From assembly GCF_007989085.1 (NCBI RefSeq), contig NZ_BJVJ01000029.1, positions 1 through 64,000 on the forward strand: a stretch of DNA of 64,000 bases, written 5' to 3'. Below the pieces are notes generated by a model. It saw only the letters and a program-made list of their open reading frames with translations. It searched no databases and was not told the origin of the DNA. The DNA is from Pseudonocardia sulfidoxydans NBRC 16205 (lineage in GTDB: Bacteria; Actinomycetota; Actinomycetes; Mycobacteriales; Pseudonocardiaceae). A program made the translations under genes and the position numbers. The first letter of the stretch is position 1, and each line of letters starts with the position of its first letter. Of the stretch, positions 25,223 to 34,322 are shown in pieces.

Positions 25223-26197
25223 ATGACCACACCGACCTCAGCCGGGGGATCCCCGGCCGACGCCGACGCCACGAGCAGCGGACTGGTGCTGCCCGGGGCC
25301 GACGCCGCGGCGGGCGGCACCACCGTGCCGCTGGCCGCGCGCGGGTCCGGGCAGCTCGCCGACATCCGGCGGCGGTTCGTCCGCAACCGGCTCGCGATGG
25401 TCGGGCTCGCGATCGTGACCGTACTGATCGTGCTCGCGATCATCGGCCCGTACGTGACGCCCTACGACGCGTTCGAGCAGAACCTCGCCAACACGCTGCA
25501 GCCGCCGAGCGCCGACCACTGGTTCGGCACCGACGTCCTGGGCCGTGACCTGTTCTCCGGGATCGTCTACGGCTGCCGGCTGGCCATCCTCGTCGGCCTG
25601 CTCACCGTGGCGTTCTCGCTGCTCATCGGCCTCACCCTGGGTGCGGTCGCCGGGTTCAAGGGCGGCGCCTGGGACGGGATCATCGCGCGCTTCATCGACG
25701 TCTTCCTGGCGTTCCCGCCGCTCGTCGGCGCGATCGTCATCGTCCGGGCCGTCGGCGGCGGCGTCACCCCGGTGATCGTCGCGCTCGTCGCGCTGGGCTG
25801 GATGACGACGGCGCGGCTCACCCGCGGTCAGGTCCTGGCCCTGCGCGAGGCCGAGTACGTCGAGGCGGCCCGGTCGATCGGCGCGGACAACCGGCGCATC
25901 GTCATGCGCCACGTCCTGCCCAACGCCATCGCGCCCGTGCTCGTCTACGCGTTCACCAACATCGGCGTCGTCATCGTCGCCATGGCCTCGCTGTCCTACC
26001 TGGGCATCGGGGTGCCGCCGGACGTGCCGGAATGGGGCCGGCTGATCTCGCAGGCCACGCCGTTCCTGCGGGTCGAGGGCAAGGCCCACCTGTGGCTCGC
26101 CCCGGCGCTGGCCATCGCGATCACGACGCTCGGGTTCGCGTTCGTCGCCGACGGCATGCGCGACTCGCTCGACCCGAAGCTGCGGGGAGGCAACTGA
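25223..26197 (+). CDS. Oligopeptide ABC permease, DppC/OppC type
   Basis: A 324-residue permease. A cytoplasmic N-tail of about 50 residues leads to the OppC motif RRRFVRNRLAMVGLAIVTVL, then HWFGTDVLGRDLFSGIVYG, typical of this subfamily. The EAA loop is EYVEAARSIGADNRRIVMRH. About six helices are visible. The stop overlaps the ATG of the double ATPase by one base (TGATG), so translation is coupled. Confidence 0.95.
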   Translation: MTTPTSAGGSPADADATSSGLVLPGADAAAGGTTVPLAARGSGQLADIRRRFVRNRLAMVGLAIVTVLIVLAIIGPYVTPYDAFEQNLANTLQPPSADHWFGTDVLGRDLFSGIVYGCRLAILVGLLTVAFSLLIGLTLGAVAGFKGGAWDGIIARFIDVFLAFPPLVGAIVIVRAVGGGVTPVIVALVALGWMTTARLTRGQVLALREAEYVEAARSIGADNRRIVMRHVLPNAIAPVLVYAFTNIGVVIVAMASLSYLGIGVPPDVPEWGRLISQATPFLRVEGKAHLWLAPALAIAITTLGFAFVADGMRDSLDPKLRGGN

Positions 26198-28293
26198 TGG
26201 CGCGCGACGAGAACGCCGGCGCTGCGGCCACGCGGGCGCAGCACCTGCTCGAGGTGCAGGACCTGCGCGTCCACTTCCAGACCGGGGGAGGCGTCGTCAA
26301 GGCCGTCGACGGCGTCAGCTGGCACGTCGACGCCGGGGAGACCCTCGCGATCGTCGGCGAGTCCGGATCGGGCAAGTCCGTCTCCGCGATGACCCTGCTC
26401 GGGCTGGTGCCAAGCCCGCCCGCGACCTTCCCCAGCGGCCGTGTGCTGCTGGAGGGCCGTTCGCTGCTCGACATGCCCGATCAGCAGCAGCGCCGCCTGC
26501 GCGGCAAGGACATCGCGATGATCTTCCAGGACCCGCTCACCGCGCTGAACCCCGTGTTCCGCGTCGGGGAGCAGATCGCCGAGATGATCCGCGCCCACCA
26601 GAGCGTCGGGAAGTCGGCCGCGAAGAGCCGGGCCGTCGAACTGCTCGCCGAGGTCGGCATTCCCGACCCGCGGCTGCGCGCCACGCAGTTCCCGCACGAG
26701 TTCTCCGGCGGCATGCGCCAGCGCGCCATGATCGCGATGGCCCTGGCCAACGACCCCAAGGTCCTCATCGCCGACGAGCCCACCACCGCGCTCGACGTCA
26801 CCGTGCAGGCGCAGATCATGAGCCTGCTGGAGAAGCTGCAGGCCGAACGCGACACCGCGATCGTGCTCATCACCCACGACCTCGGCCTCGTCGCCGCCCA
26901 CGCCGACCGGATCATGGTCATGTACGCGGGCCGGGTCGTCGAGGAGGGCAGCAACGACGAGATCTTCACCGCGCCCCGGCACGCCTACACCCACGGCCTG
27001 CTGTCGAGCCTGACGCGGATGGACCACGCCCGGCCGGAGAAGCTCGAACCCATCCCCGGCCAGCCGCCCAACCTCGCCCGCGTCCCGCAGGGATGTGCCT
27101 TCCACCCGCGCTGCCCCTTCGCCACCGACGCCTGCCGCGCCGAGGTCCCCCTGCTCGTGCCCACGAGCCCGGGCGCGGCGCACCGGCACGCCTGCGTGCA
27201 CCCCGACGAGGTCGCGGTCGCCCACGAACGGCCCCGCGAACCCGCACCCGTCGTCACCGCCGACACCCCCGTCGACGAACGCCCCCCCATGCTGGAGGTG
27301 CGCGAGCTCGTCAAGCACTTCCCGATCAAGGTCGGCACCTTCGTCAAGCGGACCGTCGGCGAGGTGAAGGCCGTCGACGGCGTGACCCTCGACATCACCG
27401 AGGGCTCCACGTTGTCGCTGGTCGGGGAGTCGGGCTGCGGGAAGTCGACGGCCGCGCGGGCCATCCTGCGGCTGCACGAACCCACCAGCGGCACCATCGA
27501 GCTCGGTGGCGTCGACGTCACCGGCCTGTCACAGACGAAGCTGCGTGCGGCCCGTCGCGACATGCAGATCGTCTTCCAGGACCCTTACGCGTCGCTCAAC
27601 CCGCGCATGACGGTCCGCCAGATCCTCACCGAGAAGTACGAGCTGCTCGGCGGGCAGGTCACGTCGTCGACGATCCCCGACCTGCTCGAGACCGTCGGGC
27701 TCGCGCCCGAGTACGCCGACCGCTACCCGCACGAGTTCTCCGGCGGGCAGCGCCAACGCGTCGGCATCGCCCGGGCCATCGCGCTCAACCCGAAGTTCGT
27801 GGTGCTCGACGAGCCCGTCTCCGCCCTCGACGTCTCCATCCAGGCGCAGGTGCTGAACCTGCTGGAGGAGCTGCAGCAGGAGTTCGGGCTCACCTACCTG
27901 TTCATCGCCCACGACCTGTCGGTGGTGCGCCACATCTCCGACCGGGTCGCGGTCATGTACCTGGGCGGGATCGTCGAGATCGCGGATCGAGACGCCCTGT
28001 TCGAGCGGCCCCACCACCCGTACACGCAGGCGCTCATCTCGGCCGTGCCGATCCCCGACCCGGCCGTCGAGCGCTCGCGGGAGCGGATCGTGCTCACCGG
28101 CGACGTGCCCAACCCGGCCAACCCGCCCTCGGGCTGCCGGTTCCGGACACGCTGCTGGAAGCACCTGCAGCTCTCCGACGACGACAAGCGCCGCTGCATC
28201 GAGGAGCCCCCGACCCTGCAGCCCGCCTCCGGCTCCGACCGCCACCAGGTGTCGTGCCACTTCGCGGGCGAACGCGAGGTCCTGCGCGGCTGA
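26197..28293 (+). CDS. Fused DppD-DppF oligopeptide ABC ATPase
   Basis: A 698-residue protein containing two complete ATPase modules that are separate subunits in E. coli. Module 1 has Walker A GESGSGKS, signature FSGGMRQR and Walker B VLIADEPTTALD. Module 2 has Walker A GESGCGKST, signature FSGGQRQR and Walker B FVVLDEPVSALD. Each ends with the oligopeptide-type Cys-rich tail (GCAFHPRCPFATDAC; GCRFRTRCWKHLQL), which in this family can bind an Fe-S cluster. It energises the two permeases upstream. A family A palindrome follows the stop. Confidence 0.95.
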   Translation: MARDENAGAAATRAQHLLEVQDLRVHFQTGGGVVKAVDGVSWHVDAGETLAIVGESGSGKSVSAMTLLGLVPSPPATFPSGRVLLEGRSLLDMPDQQQRRLRGKDIAMIFQDPLTALNPVFRVGEQIAEMIRAHQSVGKSAAKSRAVELLAEVGIPDPRLRATQFPHEFSGGMRQRAMIAMALANDPKVLIADEPTTALDVTVQAQIMSLLEKLQAERDTAIVLITHDLGLVAAHADRIMVMYAGRVVEEGSNDEIFTAPRHAYTHGLLSSLTRMDHARPEKLEPIPGQPPNLARVPQGCAFHPRCPFATDACRAEVPLLVPTSPGAAHRHACVHPDEVAVAHERPREPAPVVTADTPVDERPPMLEVRELVKHFPIKVGTFVKRTVGEVKAVDGVTLDITEGSTLSLVGESGCGKSTAARAILRLHEPTSGTIELGGVDVTGLSQTKLRAARRDMQIVFQDPYASLNPRMTVRQILTEKYELLGGQVTSSTIPDLLETVGLAPEYADRYPHEFSGGQRQRVGIARAIALNPKFVVLDEPVSALDVSIQAQVLNLLEELQQEFGLTYLFIAHDLSVVRHISDRVAVMYLGGIVEIADRDALFERPHHPYTQALISAVPIPDPAVERSRERIVLTGDVPNPANPPSGCRFRTRCWKHLQLSDDDKRRCIEEPPTLQPASGSDRHQVSCHFAGEREVLRG

Positions 28294-28323
28294 GCCCCGC
28301 TCCGGGGCGCGGCCACCACCCGA

Positions 28324-28370
28324 ACGAACGGCACAGTCGCGCAACTGAGTTGCGCGACTGTGCCGTTCGT
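28324..28370. repeat. Intergenic palindrome, family A copy 1
   Basis: A 47-nt perfect inverted repeat (23-bp arms around one central base) lies 30 bp after the fused ATPase stop and before mshB. The arm contains CGAACGGCACAGTCGCGCAA. Near-identical units occur at 50830, 50917 and 56352. It can form a long hairpin and may stop transcription. Confidence 0.75.
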
Positions 28371-28419
28371 GACGTGGGCCGGGGCGGCGAACTGCCGTGA
28401 CCCCTGCGATATTGGCGCC

Positions 28420-29313
28420 GTGACCGCTTCCCGACGGCTCGTCCTCGTGCACGCCCATCCCGACGACGAGACCCTCGCAACGGGCGGAGTGATCGCCCGC
28501 TACGCCGCCGACCCGGACACCGACGTCACCGTCGTGACCTGCACCCTCGGCGAGGAGGGCGAGGTCATCCCCGCCGAGCTGGCCGAGCTCGCCCCCGACC
28601 GCGCCGACCAGCTGGGCGGCTACCGCATCGGTGAGCTGGCCCGCGCGATCGAGGCGCTGGGCGGGCCGCGGCACCTCTACCTCGGCGGCGTGGGCCGGTT
28701 CCGCGACTCCGGGATGGCGCTGGCCGGCGACGGCGGGGTCCGCGCCACCGCCCGCGCCGACCTGCACCCCCGTGCCTTCGCCGACCCCGCGAAGCTCGCT
28801 GAGGAGATCGACATTCTGGTGGAGCTGCTCACCGATCTGCAGCCCCAGGTCGTCGTCACCTACGCCGACGACGGCGGCTACGGCCACCCCGACCACGTCC
28901 GCGCCCACGAGATCACCGTGGCCGCGGCGGCGCGGGTGGCGTCGGTGGCGAAGGTCTACTTCGTCGTCCGGGGGCGGTCCACGTTGGACGCCGGGCTCGC
29001 CGGGCTGGCCGCGGAGGCGGGCATGCCGTACCGGATGCCCGGCCCGGGGGAGCTGCCGTCGGTGCCCGACGAGACGATCACGACGCGGATCGACTGCACC
29101 GCACAGCGCGCCGCCCGCATCGCCGCGATCCGGGCCCACGTCACGCAGGCCTACCTGTGGGAGAAGGAAGACGGGCTGGTGGCGTACGCGATGAGCAACG
29201 ACGTCGCGCAGCCGCTGATCGACGTCGAGGAGTTCGTCCTCGCCGGTGCGCCCGTGGGCCTGTCGGAGACGGACCTGTTCTCCGGTGTCGAGTCGGAGGG
29301 GGTCGGCCGGTGA
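28420..29313 (+). CDS. mshB: Mycothiol deacetylase MshB
   Basis: A 297-residue zinc deacetylase of the LmbE/PIG-L family. HAHPDDET (residues 11-18) supplies zinc ligands His13 and Asp16, and YGHPDHV the third His. It removes the acetyl group from GlcNAc-inositol in mycothiol synthesis. The distal region VPDETITTRIDCTAQRAARI matches MshB rather than other LmbE proteins. GTG 28420 is used; six bases upstream is GATATT, a possible -10 of a leaderless transcript. The next gene overlaps by 4 bp. Mycothiol confirms an actinobacterial host. Confidence 0.95.
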   Translation: MTASRRLVLVHAHPDDETLATGGVIARYAADPDTDVTVVTCTLGEEGEVIPAELAELAPDRADQLGGYRIGELARAIEALGGPRHLYLGGVGRFRDSGMALAGDGGVRATARADLHPRAFADPAKLAEEIDILVELLTDLQPQVVVTYADDGGYGHPDHVRAHEITVAAAARVASVAKVYFVVRGRSTLDAGLAGLAAEAGMPYRMPGPGELPSVPDETITTRIDCTAQRAARIAAIRAHVTQAYLWEKEDGLVAYAMSNDVAQPLIDVEEFVLAGAPVGLSETDLFSGVESEGVGR

Positions 29314-29663
29314 AGGTCGTGACGCTCGTCCTCATCCTGTTGTGCTCGGTGCTGCTCGCGGTGTTCGAGCTGGTCCTGCAGCCGCTCCACGCCGGGTCGG
29401 TGCCCGTTCCTGCGGGGACGATCGTCGCGATCGTGACGATGCCGTGGCTGGTCCGCGGCGCCGGTGCGGAGTTCGGGTCGGCCGCCGCGGCGGGCCTGCC
29501 GATCGTGGCGTTCGTCCTCACCCTCGGCGTCCTGGGCACCGTCGCCCCGGGTGGCGACGTCATGCTCCCCGCGACGTGGCAGTCCGGTCTGCTGGCGATC
29601 GCGGGCATCGGCGCGGGGCTGGTGGCGTTGCGCGGCATCGTGATGCGACCGGGCACGCCGTGA
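29310..29663 (+). CDS. Small four-helix membrane protein after mshB
   Basis: A 117-residue protein with four hydrophobic segments (VVTLVLILLCSVLLAVFELV; PAGTIVAIVTMPWLV; GLPIVAFVLTLGVLGTVA; GLLAIAGIGAGLVALRGIV). It starts at a GTG overlapping the mshB stop. I recall small DUF6113-type membrane proteins in this position in other actinobacteria, with no known role. Coupling to mshB suggests the same expression but not necessarily the same pathway. Confidence 0.75.
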   Translation: MKVVTLVLILLCSVLLAVFELVLQPLHAGSVPVPAGTIVAIVTMPWLVRGAGAEFGSAAAAGLPIVAFVLTLGVLGTVAPGGDVMLPATWQSGLLAIAGIGAGLVALRGIVMRPGTP

Positions 29664-30415
29664 TGGCCGAGCCCATTTCCGACGCCGCTGTCGTCGCGGT
29701 CCTGCGGCCCTTCGTGCGGGCCGCCCGCCCGGTCCTCGCCGGGCTCCGCGACGCCGACCCCTTCGGCCTGCGGGTCCGCCCCGCGCGGGAGGCCGACGCC
29801 GACCGTGATCTGCGTGACAAGCTCCTCGACGGCCTCGCGAAGGTGAAGGTGCCGGGAACGGCACGGTGGGCGTCGATGAGCGTCCAGGACCGGTGCGAGT
29901 GGTGGGTGTACCGCGTCGGGCGGGTGACGACGATCGCCGCCGCGGTCCCGGGGCTGGGCGGCGCGTTGGCGCGGAGCCTGCCGGTGTCGTCGACGGTCGG
30001 GGCGGCGGGGCAGGGGCTGCTGCTCGTCGCGATCGCCGGGGAGCACGGTGTCGACGACGAGAACGAGGTCATCGCGCTGCTGGGGCACATCCTGTTCGAG
30101 CGGGACCTCGCCCCGCGCACCGCCGACGCGCAGGCCGACGCGGCCGCCGACGCCCGCGCCGACGAGATGACCGGCGACCTGCGCGACGACGACGGCCGGT
30201 CCACGGCGCGGCGGGTCACGACGGCGCTGTGGCGGATGGGCCGGGCGCTCTACGCGGTGGAGGACGAGCTCGACAAGCGCCCCCACGGCCGCTTCTACCA
30301 CGACGCGGTCGGTCTGCTGCCCGGCGTCGGGGCCGTCGGCAAGTACTTCGGGGAGTGGTCGGGGCTCAAGCGGGCGTCGAAGAAGGCGCACCGCCGGCTG
30401 GCCGCGCACCGCTGA
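29663..30415 (+). CDS. Uncharacterised EcsC-like protein
   Basis: A 250-residue protein starting at an ATG that overlaps the previous stop. The centre reads RWASMSVQDRCEWWVYRVGR, then ALARSLPVSSTVGAAGQGLLL and ENEVIALLGHILFERDL, which recalls EcsC-type proteins: amphipathic and Ala/Gly-rich, with no clear transmembrane helix. The last 60 residues are basic and end KRASKKAHRRLAAHR. Function is unknown. Third gene of the mshB operon; a family B palindrome lies directly behind its stop. Confidence 0.65.
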   Translation: MAEPISDAAVVAVLRPFVRAARPVLAGLRDADPFGLRVRPAREADADRDLRDKLLDGLAKVKVPGTARWASMSVQDRCEWWVYRVGRVTTIAAAVPGLGGALARSLPVSSTVGAAGQGLLLVAIAGEHGVDDENEVIALLGHILFERDLAPRTADAQADAAADARADEMTGDLRDDDGRSTARRVTTALWRMGRALYAVEDELDKRPHGRFYHDAVGLLPGVGAVGKYFGEWSGLKRASKKAHRRLAAHR

Positions 30416-30417
30416 GG

Positions 30418-30471
30418 GCGCGCAACCTCACTGCTGCGAAACCGCTCGCGGAGGACCGTGAGGTTGCGCGC
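30418..30471. repeat. Intergenic palindrome, family B copy 2
   Basis: 14-bp perfect arms (30418-30431 and 30458-30471) flank a 26-nt centre. The first 20 bases (GCGCGCAACCTCACTGCTGC) and the last 16 match the copy at 17098-17157. It fills the gap between two convergent genes and could terminate both. Confidence 0.7.
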
Positions 30472-30508
30472 GGTTGTTCGGCTCGAGCCCGCGGCGGCCG
30501 GGGAACGG

Positions 30509-31501
30509 TCAGGCCGGGACCAGGTAGTGGTAGCGGTGGTGCTCCGTGGTCCCCAGCGACGCCCAGAAGGCCAGGCCGCCGGGGTCGGCCGTCGACACCT
30601 GCAGGACGAGCCAGCGGGCGCCGTGTTCCAGCCCCCAGCGGGCGGCTCCCGCGACGAGCGCGGTGCCGACGCCGCTGCGGCGGGCCGCGGGGGCGACGGC
30701 GAGCCGGGAGACGTGCAGGTGGTCGTCGACGACGGCGAGCCGGACGACCCCGGAGAGGTCGCCGGTGCTCCCGAACCCGAGGTGCGCGATCCGGGTCCCG
30801 GCCGAGGCGAGGACGTGCCGTTGGGCCGGTGTCGGGGACGACCCGAGTACGAGGTCCCACCAGCCGTCGGCCGGGGAGTCGCGGACCGGCAGCGGCGCGT
30901 CGGTGGCCAGGGCCTCGCAGGCCGCGACCTGCGTCGACACCTCGGGGCCGGGCTGGTGGGCGGCGTCGGGCACCCAGCCCTCGGCGCGGACGGCGCGCGA
31001 CCACGGCGACCCGACGGGTGCGAGCACGCGCGGCGCGATGCCGTGCTCCTCGGCGAACCCGCGGACGATCGAGAGCGCCGCCGCGGTGCCGACCCCCGGG
31101 TCACCGACCGCGACGGCGGCGTTGGCGCGGCCGCTGAACCCGCCCGCGGCCCGCAGCCGCCACGCCCCGAGCGGCCGGTCGACCAGGGCGGGCCAGGCGT
31201 CGGCACAGAGGTTCTGCAGGCGTGCGACGTCGGTCCAGGGCGCCCGGCGGGGCACGGCGGGGGGCACCTCCCGGACGGCGACGACGGCGTCGCGGGCCAC
31301 GACGACGTCGCCCCGGCGGGTGGCGACGACCACGGTCGCGACCCCGTCGCGGACGCCGCCGTCGGACAGCGTGCCGACGGCGTCGGTGTAGAGGGGGCGG
31401 CCGTCGCGCTCGCCGACGTGGTGTCGCAGCGCGACCCGTGAGCCGACGAGCGGGTCGAGCGCGGCGCGGCCGGGTGGTGCCGGTGGGGGCGCGTCGGTCA
31501 T
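30509..31501 (-). CDS. GNAT-family N-acetyltransferase with N-terminal extra domain
   Basis: A 330-residue protein. The C-terminal third is a GNAT fold with acetyl-CoA motif A (LHVSRLAVAPAARRSGVGTA) and the ending GGLAFWASLGTTEHHRYHYL. The N-terminal third holds an SH3-like part (VGSRVALRHHVGERDGRPLY, then DGVATVVVATRRGDVVV). The middle has a second, degenerate GNAT-like region (LGAWRLRAAGGFSGRANAAV). I place the ATG at 31501, behind a GAGAGGA. Substrate unknown; mycothiol acetylation is not claimed, as MshD is a different protein. Confidence 0.8.
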   Translation of the reverse strand: MTDAPPPAPPGRAALDPLVGSRVALRHHVGERDGRPLYTDAVGTLSDGGVRDGVATVVVATRRGDVVVARDAVVAVREVPPAVPRRAPWTDVARLQNLCADAWPALVDRPLGAWRLRAAGGFSGRANAAVAVGDPGVGTAAALSIVRGFAEEHGIAPRVLAPVGSPWSRAVRAEGWVPDAAHQPGPEVSTQVAACEALATDAPLPVRDSPADGWWDLVLGSSPTPAQRHVLASAGTRIAHLGFGSTGDLSGVVRLAVVDDHLHVSRLAVAPAARRSGVGTALVAGAARWGLEHGARWLVLQVSTADPGGLAFWASLGTTEHHRYHYLVPA

Positions 31502-31637
31502 GGTGAGGCAATCCTCTCCCCACGGGTGACGAGGCCGCCGGGTTACTGTGGCAGCCGGATCGTCGCCCACCCTGGGACGATCAGTGCGGCAAGGGATACT
31601 GGCAGCAGTCTTGCTGTCCCGAGTGGAGGACTTCGAA

Positions 31638-31964
31638 GTGACCTACGTCATCGCCGAGCCATGCGTCGACCTGCTCGACAAGGCGTGCATCGAAGAGTGT
31701 CCCGTGGACTGCATCTACGAGGGTGGCCGGCAGATGTACATCCACCCCGACGAGTGCGTCGATTGCGGCGCCTGCGAGCCGGTCTGCCCGGTCGAGGCCA
31801 TCTACTACGAGGACGACGTCCCCGAGCAGTGGGGCGCCTACCAGAAGGCGAACGCCGAGTTCTTCGACGAGCTCGGGTCGCCGGGCGGCGCGTCGAAGGT
31901 CGGCAAGGTCGCGCGTGACGCGGGCCCGGCCCTCACGTTGCCGCCCCAGTCGCACGACGAGTGA
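31638..31964 (+). CDS. fdxA: Seven-iron ferredoxin
   Basis: A 108-residue ferredoxin with the 7Fe pattern: Cys9, Cys17 and Cys21 (CVDLLDKACIEECPVDC) and CVDCGACEPVCP (Cys40, 43, 46, 50), giving one [3Fe-4S] and one [4Fe-4S] cluster. The 40-residue C-terminal extension is typical of the FdxA/FdxC group. GTG 31638 follows GTGGAGGA. It overlaps the transaminase gene (GTGA), the same pair order as Rv1177-Rv1178. It is an electron donor, partner unknown. Confidence 0.95.
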   Translation: MTYVIAEPCVDLLDKACIEECPVDCIYEGGRQMYIHPDECVDCGACEPVCPVEAIYYEDDVPEQWGAYQKANAEFFDELGSPGGASKVGKVARDAGPALTLPPQSHDE

Positions 31965-33079
31965 GCTCCGCGGGGACGGTCGACCGGACCGGCCTGCCGG
32001 ACTTCCCCTGGGACTCGCTCGCGGGCGACCAGGAGCTGGCGCGGGCGCACCCCGGCGGGATCGTGGACCTGTCGATCGGTACGCCGGTCGACCCGGTCCC
32101 GGCCGTGGTGCGTGCCGCGCTGACCGGTCCTGCCGCCGACATCCCGGGATACCCGACGACCTACGGGCCCGCGTCGCTGCGTGAGGCGATCGCGGACTCC
32201 CTGAGCAGGCGGTTCGGCATCACCGGGGCCGACCCGGCTGCCGTGCTGCCCACGATCGGCTCGAAGGAGCTGATCGCGTGGCTGCCGACGCTGCTGGGCC
32301 TCGGCGCGGGTGACCTCGTCGTGATCCCGGAGCTGGCCTACCCGACGTACGAGGTCGGGGCGCGGCTCGCGGGTGCCGATTTCGTCCGTTCCGACGGTCT
32401 GCTCGGCATCGGACCGCGCCGGACGGGCCTGGTGTGGCTGAACTCACCGTCGAACCCGACGGGCCGGGTGCTGCCCGTCGACCATCTGCGCAAGGTGGTC
32501 GCGTGGGCACGTGAGCGGGGCGCGGTCGTCGCGTCCGACGAGTGCTATCTGGGCCTGCCCGGCGTGGCCGATCCGGCGCCGACCTCGGTGCTGCACCCCG
32601 ACGTGTGCGACGGCGACCACACCGGCCTGCTGGCGGTGCACTCGCTGTCGAAGACGTCGAACCTGGCCGGGTACCGGGCGGCGTTCGTCGCGGGGGACCG
32701 GGCGCTGGTGTCGCGGCTGCTGGAGATCCGCAAGCACGCCGGACTGATCGTGCCGCATCCCGTGCAGGCGGCGATGGCGGCGGCGGTGGCCGACGACGCG
32801 CACGTCGACGCGCAGCGCGCGATCTACGACGCGCGCCGGGTCCGGTTGCGGGCGGCGCTGGAGTCGCGCGGGATGCGCATCGAGCACTCCGAGGCGGGCC
32901 TGTACCTGTGGGCCACCGAGGGGCGTCCGGGCCGCGACACCGTGCACGGCCTGGCCGAACAGGGTGTCCTCGTGGCGCCGGGCGAGTTCTACGGCCCGGC
33001 GGGCGACGAGTTCGTCCGCGTCGCACTGAGCGCGAGCGACGAGCGGATCGACGCCGCCGTGGAGCGCCTGTCGCGGTGA
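31961..33079 (+). CDS. dapC: Succinyldiaminopimelate transaminase
   Basis: A 372-residue fold-type I PLP aminotransferase. Clues are LSIGTPVDPVP at the N-terminus, TIGSKELIAWLPTLLGLGAG, WLNSPSNPTGRVLP, ASDECYLGL and the PLP lysine in HSLSKTSNLAGYRAAFV. This is the actinobacterial DapC subgroup, which aminates N-succinyl-2-amino-6-ketopimelate on the way to meso-diaminopimelate. dapD and dapE are encoded 2-4 kb downstream, which supports the call over a generic aminotransferase. The start is GTG 31961, overlapping the ferredoxin stop. Confidence 0.88.
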   Translation: MSSAGTVDRTGLPDFPWDSLAGDQELARAHPGGIVDLSIGTPVDPVPAVVRAALTGPAADIPGYPTTYGPASLREAIADSLSRRFGITGADPAAVLPTIGSKELIAWLPTLLGLGAGDLVVIPELAYPTYEVGARLAGADFVRSDGLLGIGPRRTGLVWLNSPSNPTGRVLPVDHLRKVVAWARERGAVVASDECYLGLPGVADPAPTSVLHPDVCDGDHTGLLAVHSLSKTSNLAGYRAAFVAGDRALVSRLLEIRKHAGLIVPHPVQAAMAAAVADDAHVDAQRAIYDARRVRLRAALESRGMRIEHSEAGLYLWATEGRPGRDTVHGLAEQGVLVAPGEFYGPAGDEFVRVALSASDERIDAAVERLSR

Positions 33080-33089
33080 GACGGTCGGG

Positions 33090-34322
33090 GTGAACGTCGC
33101 CGGACCCGCCACGAAGCGGGCGGGTGCGGGGGTCGTCCTGCTGGGCGTTCTCGCGGTCGCGGCCAACCTGCGGGCGTCGCTGGCCGGATACCCGCCGCTG
33201 ATCGAGAGCGTCCGTACCGACCTCGGGATCGGCGCGGGAGCGGCCGGCCTCGTGCAGTCGGGCGCCATCCTGATGATGGCCCTCGGGTCGTTCGTCGGGC
33301 CGGCGGTGAGCGCGCGTACCGGGCGGGAACGCGGGCTGGGCTGGTCGGTCGCGCTGATCGCGGTGGGCAGCCTGCTGCGCGCGGTGCCGACGCTGCCGAC
33401 GCTCGTCGTCGCGAGCCTGCTGATCGGGCTGGGCATCGGCCTGGCCGGGGTGCAGCTGACGGGCGTCGTGAAGCACCACCTGGCCGACCGGGCCGGGGCG
33501 GTGACCGGCGGCTACGTCGTGTCGATGATGGTGGGCGCGACCGTCGCGTCGGCCATCGCGGTGCCGCTCGCCGTCGGCCTCGGCGGCTGGTCCTGGTCGA
33601 TGGCGGTGTGGACGGTTCCGGCGGTACTGGCCTTCGTCGTCTGGATGCCCATCGCCGGGCGCATCGCCGAACCGGCGACGGCCGCGCCGCGGCTCGCGCT
33701 GCCGTGGCGGGACGCGTTCGCCCGGCGCTGCGCCTGCTACCAGGCGGGCACGTCGACGATGTTCTACGGCTGGATCACCTGGCTGGCGCCCTACTACGAG
33801 GGCCAGGGCTGGAGCCCGCAGCGGGCCGGGATCCTGCTCGCGGCGTGGAGCATCACCCAGATTCCCGCCGCACTGCTGGTCCCGGCGCTGGCCGAACGGC
33901 GCCGTCGGTGGCGGTTCTGGGCGACGACGACGGTCACCTGCGGGATCGCGGGCACGCTGGGCGCGATGCTGCTGCCGCAGCCGCCCGGGGTGGGGCCGTG
34001 GGCCTGGGCGGTGCTGATGGGTGTCGGGATGGGCGCCGGGTTCCCGCTGGGCCTGGCCGTCATCGCCTGGCGGACCCCCGACGGGCACGCCAGCGCCGCG
34101 GTGAGCGGGCTCGCCCTCGGTGTGGGCTACGTGGCCGCGGGCCTCGCCCCGCTGCTCATGGGACTGCTCATCGACGTCACCGACGGCTACCGGGCGGCGA
34201 TCGCCGTCCTCGTCGCCGGTGGTCTGCTGCAGGCGGGCGCGATCTGGCGGATCGGCGACGAACCGCGGTCCCGCGTGCTCAGCTCGACGCCGGACGGCCC
34301 AGCGTCGCGGCCCGGTCCCTGA
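33090..34322 (+). CDS. MFS transporter, CynX/NimT type
   Basis: A 410-residue major facilitator with about twelve helices. LGVLAVAANLRASLAGYPPL at the start and VGLGGWSWSMAVWTVPAVLA in the middle match the cyanate/nitroimidazole (CynX/NimT) branch. GTG 33090 lies 10 bp after dapC. The 3' end overlaps the convergent CHAD gene by 44 bp. Substrate cannot be read from sequence. Confidence 0.88.
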   Translation: MNVAGPATKRAGAGVVLLGVLAVAANLRASLAGYPPLIESVRTDLGIGAGAAGLVQSGAILMMALGSFVGPAVSARTGRERGLGWSVALIAVGSLLRAVPTLPTLVVASLLIGLGIGLAGVQLTGVVKHHLADRAGAVTGGYVVSMMVGATVASAIAVPLAVGLGGWSWSMAVWTVPAVLAFVVWMPIAGRIAEPATAAPRLALPWRDAFARRCACYQAGTSTMFYGWITWLAPYYEGQGWSPQRAGILLAAWSITQIPAALLVPALAERRRRWRFWATTTVTCGIAGTLGAMLLPQPPGVGPWAWAVLMGVGMGAGFPLGLAVIAWRTPDGHASAAVSGLALGVGYVAAGLAPLLMGLLIDVTDGYRAAIAVLVAGGLLQAGAIWRIGDEPRSRVLSSTPDGPASRPGP

